A DNA stretch of 64,000 nt. Source: Algoriphagus machipongonensis (GTDB lineage Bacteria; Bacteroidota; Bacteroidia; Cytophagales; Cyclobacteriaceae). The stretch is taken from assembly GCF_000166275.1 (NCBI RefSeq), contig NZ_CM001023.1, positions 434,001 to 498,000 on the forward strand. The letters are read 5' to 3'. Both the position numbers and the translations under genes were made by a program. Of the stretch, positions 56,777-64,000 are shown one piece after another. Below the pieces are notes generated by a model, which did no database searches, had not been told where the DNA came from, and saw nothing but the letters and a program-made list of their open reading frames with translations. Position 1 is the stretch's first letter. Every line of letters starts with the position of its first letter.

Positions 56777-59700
56777 CTAAGCTATTAGAAGAAATTGAAC
56801 TATAAATTTACAACCCAAACCTTCCATAGATTCCACCTTCAATTCCCCTCCATGGGCCTTCACAATATCATAGCTTAAGCTTAACCCTAGACCAGTTCCC
56901 GATCCAGTGGGTTTAGTAGTAAAAAAGGGCTGGAATATTTTCTTTTTTACTGAATCAGGAATTCCATTGCCATTGTCTTTAACTGAAAGCTCTACCCCTA
57001 AATCCCCTGAAGGGGACTTTATTACCGTTGTTTTTACTGTTACTTCAGGTTGATAGCCTTCGTCGATTTGGTTATCAGAACCTGATTTTGCTTTTTCATT
57101 TACGGCGTAAAAAGCATTGTTCACTAAGTTCAAAATCACCCGCCCGATATCGGGTGCTACCATATTGACTTTTGGAAGATCAGGATCAAGTTCTAGTTTA
57201 AAATCAGCATTGAAGGATTTGTCTTTGGCCCTTAAACCATGATAAGAAAGCCGGACAAATTCATCCGCCAAGGCATTTAAATCCGTCAGGACTTTTTCTC
57301 CTTTATTGGCCCTGCTATGCTCCAGCATTCCTTTCACGATCGCATCTGCCCGCTTGCCGTGATGGTTAATTTTGGAGAGGTTTTCTTTGAGGTCTTTCCC
57401 GATAAATTTCGCTTCTTCAATTTCCCCTTTCTCTAATTCCTCATTCATTTCATCTACTAGCTCTTCACTGACTTCAGAAAAATTATTCACAAAATTTAGC
57501 GGGTTTTGAATCTCATGGGCAATGCCAGCGGTGAGCTCACCAAGGGAGGCCATCTTCTCGGACTGGATCAGTTGGGCTTGGGTGGATTTGAGTTCAGAAT
57601 AGGCTTTTTCGATTTCTTTAGCTTGAGCAAGTTCCCGGTCTCTCACCTTATCTCTTTCTTTTTTAGCGGCTCTTCGGCTTTGCTCTTTGATAAAAGCATA
57701 GGAAAGAATGACAAACAAACTAAAGTAGAGAACATAGGCCCACCAAGTCTGGTACCATGGTGGAAGCACCTTTATTGAGAGTTGGAAAGGCTCTATACTC
57801 CAAATACCATCCAGATTGCTAGACTTTAATTCAAGAATGTAATCTCCGGCGGGTAAGTTGGTGAAGACAGCATTTCCGTTACCGCCTGCATCCTGCCAAT
57901 TGTCATCAAAATTCAGCAAGCGATATTGGGTATTGTTTTTACCACTTCCTCCTAAGTGGATAGAAGCAAAATTGATAGAAAGTGTAGTGATTCCAGGAGG
58001 GATGGTCAAAGAAGAAAAAGTGTGATTGGGCTTCCTATCAGTAGAGTCCAGAAAGGTTTGGTAGCTTTTTCCATCTAGGGTAATTCCCCGAATAATAATT
58101 TTTGGGGGATAAGGATTAGTTTTTATTTCTTTAGGATCAAAGACATTCATTCCTCCATTTCCAGAAAAGTAAATTCTCCCAGAGGGCCCCCTGTTATTTT
58201 GCTTAGTTTCAAAAAGGTTGGATTGAAGACCCCGCTCTGATCCGAAACGAACCGTCTTGCCAGATTCTGGATGATATTGAATAATACCTTCCGAGCTGGC
58301 AAGATATAGATTACCCTGATCATCAAAGCTGAAAGCTCTTATTTCCAAATCAGGAAATCCGAATTCTTCATATGTCTTCCAGACCTTCAATCCATCGTAG
58401 TTCTCATCGAAATAGCCAAAACCGTCAACAGAGGCAATCCATATTCTTCCTTGGGAATCCAGAATTGGCATTGCAGTAATATACCCTAAATCCTTATTGA
58501 AAAAATTTCCATTTTTGACAATGGCTTTTGAATCCGTATCGATTAATAACCAAGAGCTTTGAGCATAATCTTTTTGTATCAAGAAATTTCCTTTTGAATC
58601 AATTAAAGCCGCTCGGTAATATACATCTTTGTTGCCTTTCACGATTGAAGTAAAAGTTTCTGATTCTGGATCAAAAAAATCTATCCCATTGCTTAAATTT
58701 AGCCAAAGTTTGTCTTGAGGGTCCTTATAGATTCCAGATATCCAATTATTACTAAGTGAGGTCGAATCTTCCGGGTCATTTTTATATCGGGTAATCAGAC
58801 CGGTTTTTGGGTCTATTCGATTAAGTCCGCCATTTTCATAACCGGGAGAGCCTGTTCCCACCCAAAGAGTAGAATCTTCAGTCTGTGTAATCGCCCAAGC
58901 AAAGGGATGGGATAAAACGGTTCCTGTAGTTTTCCCACCGGGAGTAAAATTTCCAAAGAAACCTCCTATCCTGTGAAGGATTGTTTTTCTGTCTGAAGCA
59001 AAATGAATCAATCCCTTTTCATTGCTAATCCGCTGACCTGCCCAGAAGGAACCATCTGAGAGCTCGTAGGATGAAAGAATATCGGGAATGACTTTCCCCT
59101 GCTCATCTCGTAAGAGGCCAAAATCCGACTGATAGGTATTTAAGAGACTGATGCCATATGCGAATTTAGGGATCCAAAGAACTCCTTGACCATCCAGAAA
59201 TAAACGGCTTCCATGATTGCTCGCCGTAGGCAGTAGCTCTTTTTGGATGTTGGTTCCAGATTGAATAGTTGTTGACTCCCCTGTTTCAAGATTTATTGTA
59301 GAAATGGCATTGATCTGATTGAGCCAAAGTTCATTCTCAAGGAGGAGGTAAGAAGCATCAATTTCACTGACCTTCTCTTGAAGTATTTCAGGATCGCTTA
59401 CTTTTTTAAATGTCCAAGCATCTTTATCTGACTCTCGGGAAGCAATCCCATTAGAGTTAAACAATACTGTTCCTGATTTCCCATAGGGGAAAATAATGGT
59501 AGTATAAGAATCACTAAAGGAGGGCTTATTTGGGGTATTTTCATCCAGTGGGAATTCTTCATAGCTAAATTTTCCATCTGGATGTCTTTTTCCTATTTTC
59601 TGTTCTTCACTCCCAGCTGGAATAAGAATAAAATTGATCCTTCCGTCCTCTCCGATATTAAGTTCCAAAACTTCGCCATCATCCTGTCCCGGTTCTAGCA

Positions 59701-60175
59701 CAAAATTATTACTTGCCGAATCTAATTTCATGATGCCTTTGGAAGTGGCTGCGAATACTTCTCCATCCATTCCCAAAAGAACTTGGATAAAGCGTCTATT
59801 TGGATCCACATTCATATAGGAAATCAGCGTATCTAGGTTGGAATCATAAAAAAATAGATTTCCATTTTGGACTTCGATCCAGACCCCACCTTTATCATCT
59901 GCTTCTACATATCGGCCTTGTTGGTAAAAAATTTTCTCGTAGTCTTTTCCATCAAAGCGGTATACTCCATCCCAGGTGCCTAGGTAGATGAAACCGTAGA
60001 TGTCTTGAGTAACATCCGTAACTGAAGTGCTTGGCAATCCATCATCGGATGTGATGTTATTGAAAATGTAATTTTGGGCTTGGGAAAAAAATGTTGAAGC
60101 CAAAAGGAAAAGAGGAGTCAGAACTAGAAGTGCCCTAAATTTTAAAAAGTTGGTATAGGTATTTATTTTTTTCAT
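56777..60175 (-). CDS. Propeller sensor histidine kinase (Reg_prop, Y_Y_Y, HisKA-HATPase)
   Basis: This is a 1132-residue kinase with a signal peptide (LLVLTPLFLLASTFFSQA). The periplasmic propeller region is less regular than in the kinase at 40-43.7 kb; blades include GFIYLGTWDGVYRFDGKDY and TLWVGTGSPGYENGGLNRID. A Y_Y_Y-like domain (TQYRLLNFDDNW, GDYILELKSSN), a membrane helix (TWWAYVLYFSLFVILSYAF) and a transmitter with His887 in GIAHEIQNP follow. ATPase motifs are [20 protein letters not shown] and [18 protein letters not shown]. Between strands of the ATPase domain it carries the insertion KSPSGDLGVE, encoded by a palindromic repeat. It has no receiver or DNA-binding domain and no regulator next to it. 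Confidence 0.92.
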   Translation of the reverse strand: MKKINTYTNFLKFRALLVLTPLFLLASTFFSQAQNYIFNNITSDDGLPSTSVTDVTQDIYGFIYLGTWDGVYRFDGKDYEKIFYQQGRYVEADDKGGVWIEVQNGNLFFYDSNLDTLISYMNVDPNRRFIQVLLGMDGEVFAATSKGIMKLDSASNNFVLEPGQDDGEVLELNIGEDGRINFILIPAGSEEQKIGKRHPDGKFSYEEFPLDENTPNKPSFSDSYTTIIFPYGKSGTVLFNSNGIASRESDKDAWTFKKVSDPEILQEKVSEIDASYLLLENELWLNQINAISTINLETGESTTIQSGTNIQKELLPTASNHGSRLFLDGQGVLWIPKFAYGISLLNTYQSDFGLLRDEQGKVIPDILSSYELSDGSFWAGQRISNEKGLIHFASDRKTILHRIGGFFGNFTPGGKTTGTVLSHPFAWAITQTEDSTLWVGTGSPGYENGGLNRIDPKTGLITRYKNDPEDSTSLSNNWISGIYKDPQDKLWLNLSNGIDFFDPESETFTSIVKGNKDVYYRAALIDSKGNFLIQKDYAQSSWLLIDTDSKAIVKNGNFFNKDLGYITAMPILDSQGRIWIASVDGFGYFDENYDGLKVWKTYEEFGFPDLEIRAFSFDDQGNLYLASSEGIIQYHPESGKTVRFGSERGLQSNLFETKQNNRGPSGRIYFSGNGGMNVFDPKEIKTNPYPPKIIIRGITLDGKSYQTFLDSTDRKPNHTFSSLTIPPGITTLSINFASIHLGGSGKNNTQYRLLNFDDNWQDAGGNGNAVFTNLPAGDYILELKSSNLDGIWSIEPFQLSIKVLPPWYQTWWAYVLYFSLFVILSYAFIKEQSRRAAKKERDKVRDRELAQAKEIEKAYSELKSTQAQLIQSEKMASLGELTAGIAHEIQNPLNFVNNFSEVSEELVDEMNEELEKGEIEEAKFIGKDLKENLSKINHHGKRADAIVKGMLEHSRANKGEKVLTDLNALADEFVRLSYHGLRAKDKSFNADFKLELDPDLPKVNMVAPDIGRVILNLVNNAFYAVNEKAKSGSDNQIDEGYQPEVTVKTTVIKSPSGDLGVELSVKDNGNGIPDSVKKKIFQPFFTTKPTGSGTGLGLSLSYDIVKAHGGELKVESMEGLGCKFIVQFLLIA
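57002..57017. repeat. Palindromic repeat inside the kinase gene (copy 1)
   Basis: A short inverted repeat with arms CCCCT and AGGGG around GA lies in frame inside the ATPase-domain coding region and encodes the SPSGDLG loop. Equivalent copies sit at the same protein position in two other kinase genes of the window. Confidence 0.7.
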
Positions 60176-60515
60176 TATTTGAAATTTTCATTTTCTCCTC
60201 GATCAACTCGAGTTTGTATTTTACCCTACCCTCAAAAAAATTTATCTATTTAATCAGCCTCCAAAATACTTTTTTGTATAATTATTTTTAGAAGGTACTG
60301 AATTTTATTAACATTTAACATTGCATTCCCATCAAATCACACTCTTGGAAAAGCTTTGTATCCTTTACCTAAAATATTAAGTGAATCAAAATAGGCTTCA
60401 AAAATCCTTGATGGAGACCTCTAAAAATTTTAATCAGATCACTGATTTCCTTGATGATTCTGTCGAAGCTTTTTAAAAAGGAGTCGTTAATGGATTCCGG
60501 AAAATTGATATCATG
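60176..60515. other. Intergenic region between the DUF6090 gene and the propeller kinase
   Basis: This AT-rich stretch of 340 bases holds no gene that I can support. Near 60200-60215 it contains CTCGATCAACTCGAG, a small inverted repeat about 25 bases upstream of the propeller-kinase start that could be a regulator site. No strong terminator is seen behind the DUF6090 gene. Confidence 0.4.
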
Positions 60516-61298
60516 CTATTTCTTTTTTTTCAATTCTTCTTCTACCATTTTAAGAGTTGTTTTTAAAAAGTCTTTTAAGTTCAATTCGTTTATAGAAACA
60601 TAATCATTGTTGTGTTTGTGATGCCAAATTTGATTCTCAAATTCTAAATATTCCTGCTCAGATAACTTGAACTTAAATGGGGATTTTTCTTGGTAGTTTT
60701 TGAGATAATTTTTCCTGTCAAATGGCAGTTTTTTGGTGAGGTCTCCATTTGCTAAGGGGAAACGTTTCATCAAAAATGGCATTAAGTTGATGGTATAATT
60801 ATCTGATCTAAAAAGAATATCCTCCTCTTGATCTACCAAAAGTGTCAGCCAATTTACAATCTGAGTTCGTAAGGCATCATTTTTCAAAAGGGTCAATTTT
60901 CCTGAATTGACGATTTCGCTAGACACTCCTGTTTGGGCATCAAATGAATTAAATGTGCCTATCCTTACAAGCAGGTCATCCAACAGTTCAGGATCATTTT
61001 CAAGGGCATTTGATCGTATCAGTTGGGTGAGTTGCACACTTGCTTCGGTTACTTTTTGATTGATAGTGATGCTAAAGTTTAATTCCTCCAGATTATTTTC
61101 GAATTCATTTTTTAGCCCTACAAGTATTTCCAATTCTTCATTATTTTCAATTCGTTGCTGATTCCAGGAATTGATCTGTAAAGCGATTAAAATTCCAATG
61201 GTGACTAAAAGAATTTCCCCAAGAGCATAGATTAAATACCGGGTCACTCGGTTTTGAGAGAGGAGTTTTTGGCGGATTTTGCGTAAGGAGGATATCAA
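60516..61298 (-). CDS. DUF6090-like membrane protein
   Basis: This 260-residue protein begins with a basic segment, SLRKIRQKLLSQNRVTRY, followed by one strong membrane helix, LIYALGEILLVTIGILIALQINSWNQ, and a long helical, probably extracytoplasmic domain. The helix and its flanks match the DUF6090 family, common in Bacteroidota and without known function. The chosen TTG start (61298) lies 5 bases after the stop of the 7TMR kinase gene and gives the usual family N-terminus. A GTG at 61352 would overlap that gene by 50 bases. Close linkage to two kinase genes suggests it belongs to the same signalling unit. Confidence 0.75.
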   Translation of the reverse strand: MISSLRKIRQKLLSQNRVTRYLIYALGEILLVTIGILIALQINSWNQQRIENNEELEILVGLKNEFENNLEELNFSITINQKVTEASVQLTQLIRSNALENDPELLDDLLVRIGTFNSFDAQTGVSSEIVNSGKLTLLKNDALRTQIVNWLTLLVDQEEDILFRSDNYTINLMPFLMKRFPLANGDLTKKLPFDRKNYLKNYQEKSPFKFKLSEQEYLEFENQIWHHKHNNDYVSINELNLKDFLKTTLKMVEEELKKKK

Positions 61299-61302
61299 TC
61301 TT

Positions 61303-63462
61303 CTATAGATTAGGTAGTTGAATAATAAGTTTTGTTCCCTTGCCCTCTTCACTCTCAGCTAAAAGCTCCCCCCCATGCGCCTTCACAATATCATAGGATA
61401 AGGATAACCCCAACCCAGTTCCCGAACCGGTTGGTTTGGTGGTGAAGAAGGGCTGGAAGATCTTTTCTCTGATGTGTTCGGGGATGCCGTTGCCGTTGTC
61501 TTTTACAGAAATCTCTATCCCTAAATCTCCTGAAGTGGACCTTGCTACTGTTGTTTTTACTGTAACTTCAGGTTGATAGCCTTTATAGCTATCATTATCA
61601 GCACTTGATTTTGCTTTCTCATTTAGAGCATAGAACGCGTTATTGAATAGGTTGAGCAATACTTTTCCGATATCCTGGGGGATGACTGAAATTTTTGGAA
61701 TATCGGGGTCTAATTTAGTTTTAAGCTCACACGTAAACTCCGGTTCTTTTGCCAAAAAGGATTGGTAACTCATGCTTAAAAATTCTTCTGTAAGGGCATT
61801 GAGATTGGTCGGTTCTTTCTCACCTGAACCTCTTTTGCTGTGTTCCAGCATACCTTTCACGATAGCATCAGCCCGCTTGCCATGGAGGGAGATTTTCTCT
61901 AAGTTCTGTTTGATATCAGCCGAAATTGCTTTAGCCTCCACTTTGTCACCTTTTTCGATTTCCTCATCCAACTCCTCGATCATTTCGCTACTCACTTCTG
62001 AGAAGTTATTTACAAAATTCAGCGGGTTCTGAATCTCATGGGCAATACCTGCGGTAAGCTCTCCAAGCGAAGCCATTTTCTCCGATTGGATCAATTGGGC
62101 TTGGGTGGATTTGAGGTTTTCGAGTGATAGATTCAAGTCTTTCGTTCTTTCATTCACCTTGGCTTCAAGCAGAATGTTCTGATTGGCAAGAATTTCTCGT
62201 TTTTCCTCAGTGATTCTGAGTGATTTTTCACTTTCCTCCCTTACTGCCTCCAGCGTCTCTTTGAACCGGACAGAGATATATGCCAAGTAAAATAACGGAG
62301 GGCTTAAAATATGGAGTGATAGGAGCAGTTTGTCATACTCGTTGTAGAGATCGAGAGAATATTTGTGAAGAATGATTTGGACAATGATGGCTACAGTCGG
62401 TACAACTACAGCCCCTACGATGGCCCATTTGGCTCCGGTAATTTCCTTGCGGTGTGCAAACAACGTTCTCCCGAAGTGCCAAAGCATGGCGACAAAGGCT
62501 ATGGCAAAGGGTTGGGAAACTGAAAAAATATGTGCAGGGATATTTAAGATCAACAAGAGGGCAAGTAGTCCCCAGGAGTATTTTGAGATTTTTTGTGTAA
62601 GCACCCATTCTAAGATGAAAAGACCGAAAAGGGTCATTACAGCCTGAAATGTAATAAATACCAGAAATCTCACCTTTTCTAAACTGTAAGAGATTTCAAA
62701 GAAGGTATTCCCAAAAAACACCACGGATCCGATCAGCACCGCTGTGGTATACCATGCGACAATTCGAAAAATTGTCTGATCAGGATTGAGATAAACCAAA
62801 AACCAATACAAAAAGAATAGCAAAAATGACACACCGATTGAAAGTGTAACGTAAATATGAGTTTGCTTGTAAGCCCTGGTAACCCAAGCGGAATATTCAG
62901 GCCCAGTTAGGTTTATAAAAGTCTGGAGATTTTCGGGCTTTAACCTGATTTCCCGTTGTGTAAAAGTGGATTCATAATCCACAAAATGAATGGCAAGAAG
63001 ATATTCATGACCAACTTCTAGATCCACCGGAATAGGATATTTCAGGATGGGGTTGTAGGCCTTGTACGGAAGCTCTGTCTCACCGAAAGAGTGAATCAAT
63101 TTCCCGTCAAGGTACACATCCGTAGCAGCCCAGAGCTCCCTTGAAATGGCGAGAGGGATATTTTCAAAAGATTCATCTAATTGAAATTTAATTCTAAACC
63201 AGCCTTCATTACGGCCGGATGCATCCTCTAGCTCAGGGCTAAGTTGCGTTGGGTTGAAGTCTTTCCAATTTGAATCATCAAAATCAGGATCGGCCCAAGC
63301 AGGATTATTTCCTTGCTTGAACACCCACCCTTCCAGAGGAGCAAGAAAAATCCGTTGATGGGGATAAAACATTTCCTGAGAAATCTTGACCACTTCTGTT
63401 TGGGAAAAAGCAGAAGTGAAGTACACGAAAAAAAGGAAAAAGCAGGTCAGATTCTTTCTCAT
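61303..63462 (-). CDS. 7TMR-DISM-type sensor histidine kinase
   Basis: This 719-residue kinase has a signal peptide (MRKNLTCFFLFFVYFTSAFS), then a jelly-roll domain (about 35-180) resembling a carbohydrate-binding sandwich (DFDDSNWKDF, GWFRIKFQLD, DVYLDGKLIHSFGE). About seven membrane helices follow (residues 200-405), then a coiled coil and the HisKA-HATPase transmitter with His475 in GIAHEIQNP. ATPase motifs are NLFNNAFYAL, VKDNGNGIPE and [18 protein letters not shown]. The layout is that of 7TM receptors with diverse intracellular signalling modules. An insertion, RSTSGDLGIE, matches the repeat-encoded loop in the other two kinases. Its start overlaps the upstream kinase stop by 4 bases (ATGA), so it is coupled to it. 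Confidence 0.93.
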   Translation of the reverse strand: MRKNLTCFFLFFVYFTSAFSQTEVVKISQEMFYPHQRIFLAPLEGWVFKQGNNPAWADPDFDDSNWKDFNPTQLSPELEDASGRNEGWFRIKFQLDESFENIPLAISRELWAATDVYLDGKLIHSFGETELPYKAYNPILKYPIPVDLEVGHEYLLAIHFVDYESTFTQREIRLKPENLQTFINLTGPEYSAWVTRAYKQTHIYVTLSIGVSFLLFFLYWFLVYLNPDQTIFRIVAWYTTAVLIGSVVFFGNTFFEISYSLEKVRFLVFITFQAVMTLFGLFILEWVLTQKISKYSWGLLALLLILNIPAHIFSVSQPFAIAFVAMLWHFGRTLFAHRKEITGAKWAIVGAVVVPTVAIIVQIILHKYSLDLYNEYDKLLLSLHILSPPLFYLAYISVRFKETLEAVREESEKSLRITEEKREILANQNILLEAKVNERTKDLNLSLENLKSTQAQLIQSEKMASLGELTAGIAHEIQNPLNFVNNFSEVSSEMIEELDEEIEKGDKVEAKAISADIKQNLEKISLHGKRADAIVKGMLEHSKRGSGEKEPTNLNALTEEFLSMSYQSFLAKEPEFTCELKTKLDPDIPKISVIPQDIGKVLLNLFNNAFYALNEKAKSSADNDSYKGYQPEVTVKTTVARSTSGDLGIEISVKDNGNGIPEHIREKIFQPFFTTKPTGSGTGLGLSLSYDIVKAHGGELLAESEEGKGTKLIIQLPNL
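61524..61540. repeat. Degenerate palindromic repeat inside the 7TMR kinase gene (copy 2)
   Basis: The sequence AATCTCCTGAAGTGGAC occupies the place of the CCCCT-AGGGG palindrome of the neighbouring kinases and encodes STSGDLG. Two mismatches break the symmetry, as expected for an older copy. Confidence 0.5.
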
Positions 63463-64000
63463 GTGGTGGAAGATAATGGAAGATATATAATAAATCTTGC
63501 GCCAGTTGCAAAAGCACTTTCAATTTCCAGAGCCCCCCCATGCGCCTTCACAATATCATAAGATAGTGATAATCCAAGACCCGTTCCTTGCCCTGTTGGC
63601 TTAGTCGTAAAGAAGGGCTGGAGGATTTTGTCTTTGATGGACTCGGGGATGCCCTTACCGTTGTCTTGGACTGAAAGCTCTACTCCTAAATCCCCTAAAG
63701 GGGACTTTGCTACCGTTGTTTTTACCGTCACTAGAGGCCTGTAAACTTCTCCCCCCTCAGAGCCTGTCCCGATGTTTCGGGAGGGTTGGGAGGAAGATTT
63801 GGCTTTTTCATCGACTGCATAAAAAGCATTGTTGACCAAGTTCAAAATTACTCGACCTATATCTGAAGCGACGACATTTACTTTTGGTAGATCAGGATCC
63901 AGCTCTAACTTGAAGTCTGAATTGAACGACTTATCCTTTGCTCGAAGGCCATGAAAGGAAAGCCGTACAAACTCATCCACTAAAGCATTCAAATCAGTAG
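63459..64000 (-). CDS. Histidine kinase, C-terminal part only (cut by the window edge)
   Basis: Only the last 180 codons are present; the frame stays open to base 64000. The visible part is the HATPase domain: [30 protein letters not shown] (N box), VQDNGKGIPE (G1), then [18 protein letters not shown] (G2). It differs from its paralogues by an insertion between strands (SQPSRNIGTGSEGGE), encoded by a second type of palindrome, followed by the KSPLGDLGVE loop. Its stop overlaps the next gene's start by 4 bases. The sensor domain is outside the window, so its signal cannot be judged. Confidence 0.92.
   Translation of the reverse strand, partial: TDLNALVDEFVRLSFHGLRAKDKSFNSDFKLELDPDLPKVNVVASDIGRVILNLVNNAFYAVDEKAKSSSQPSRNIGTGSEGGEVYRPLVTVKTTVAKSPLGDLGVELSVQDNGKGIPESIKDKILQPFFTTKPTGQGTGLGLSLSYDIVKAHGGALEIESAFATGARFIIYLPLSSTT
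63690..63705. repeat. Palindromic repeat inside the partial kinase gene (copy 3)
   Basis: The arms CCCCT and AGGGG around AA form a perfect short palindrome (63692-63703) inside the coding sequence, encoding SPLGDLG at the same position as in the two downstream kinases. Confidence 0.7.
63767..63782. repeat. Second palindrome type inside the partial kinase gene
   Basis: TCCCGA (63767-63772) and TCGGGA (63777-63782) are exact complements around TGTT. The element is translated as part of the extra loop PSRNIGTGSEGG, which none of the other kinases here has, so it looks like an in-frame insertion. Confidence 0.7.

Overview
The window looks like chromosomal DNA of a member of the Bacteroidota, probably the Cytophagales (a Cyclobacteriaceae genus such as Algoriphagus is an inference from overall flavour). 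The support is a SusC/SusD pair, lipoprotein signals, a type IX secretion (T9SS) C-terminal domain, a TAnnTTTG-type promoter box, AT-rich non-coding DNA and few Shine-Dalgarno sites. I saw no rRNA, tRNA, CRISPR array, insertion sequence or phage gene.

Layout. (1) 1-13.4 kb, + strand: a polysaccharide utilisation locus. It holds a 5'-truncated SusC, SusD, a DUF3823 lipoprotein, a GH43 arabinanase-like enzyme, a GH127-type beta-L-arabinofuranosidase, a second GH43 with a C-terminal sandwich domain, a GH2 enzyme and an aldose 1-epimerase. Together they suit uptake and periplasmic breakdown of an arabinose-rich, galactose-containing glycan such as pectic arabinan or arabinogalactan. (2) 13.4-14.1 kb, - strand: a seven-helix membrane protein resembling the PaxB/Pyr4-type terpene cyclases, followed by about 0.9 kb without a gene. 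(3) 15-21.9 kb, - strand: a class A beta-lactamase-fold hydrolase, a secreted amidohydrolase, an FAD sugar/alditol oxidase-like protein and a two-subunit molybdenum hydroxylase. (4) 22.2-26.6 kb, + strand: a tight three-gene cassette with an ATP-grasp ligase, a 662-residue protein carrying a papain-like Cys/His/Asn signature, and a divergent alanine-racemase-fold enzyme. This is the best candidate here for an undescribed system. (5) 26.6-33.1 kb: small single genes, including an Rrf2 regulator and a QorB-like quinone reductase that share a matching palindromic operator. (6) 33.3-36.9 kb: a large TolB-propeller/amidohydrolase fusion. (7) 37-64 kb: a signalling island with six histidine kinases, three receiver proteins (one fused to adenylate cyclase, one to LytTR), a DUF6090 membrane protein, and a 2056-residue T9SS subtilase-like protein with an unusual hexapeptide repeat.

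How the parts may work together. The glycan locus is a self-contained import and hydrolysis operon, but no dedicated regulator for it lies inside the window. In the signalling island, two kinases, a lone receiver and a receiver-adenylate cyclase form one apparent operon, which suggests sensing that ends in cAMP. The last three genes (partial kinase, 7TMR kinase, DUF6090) form another. Five of the six kinases share almost the same transmitter module, and three of them carry palindromic repeat DNA inside the coding sequence at the same point of the ATPase domain.
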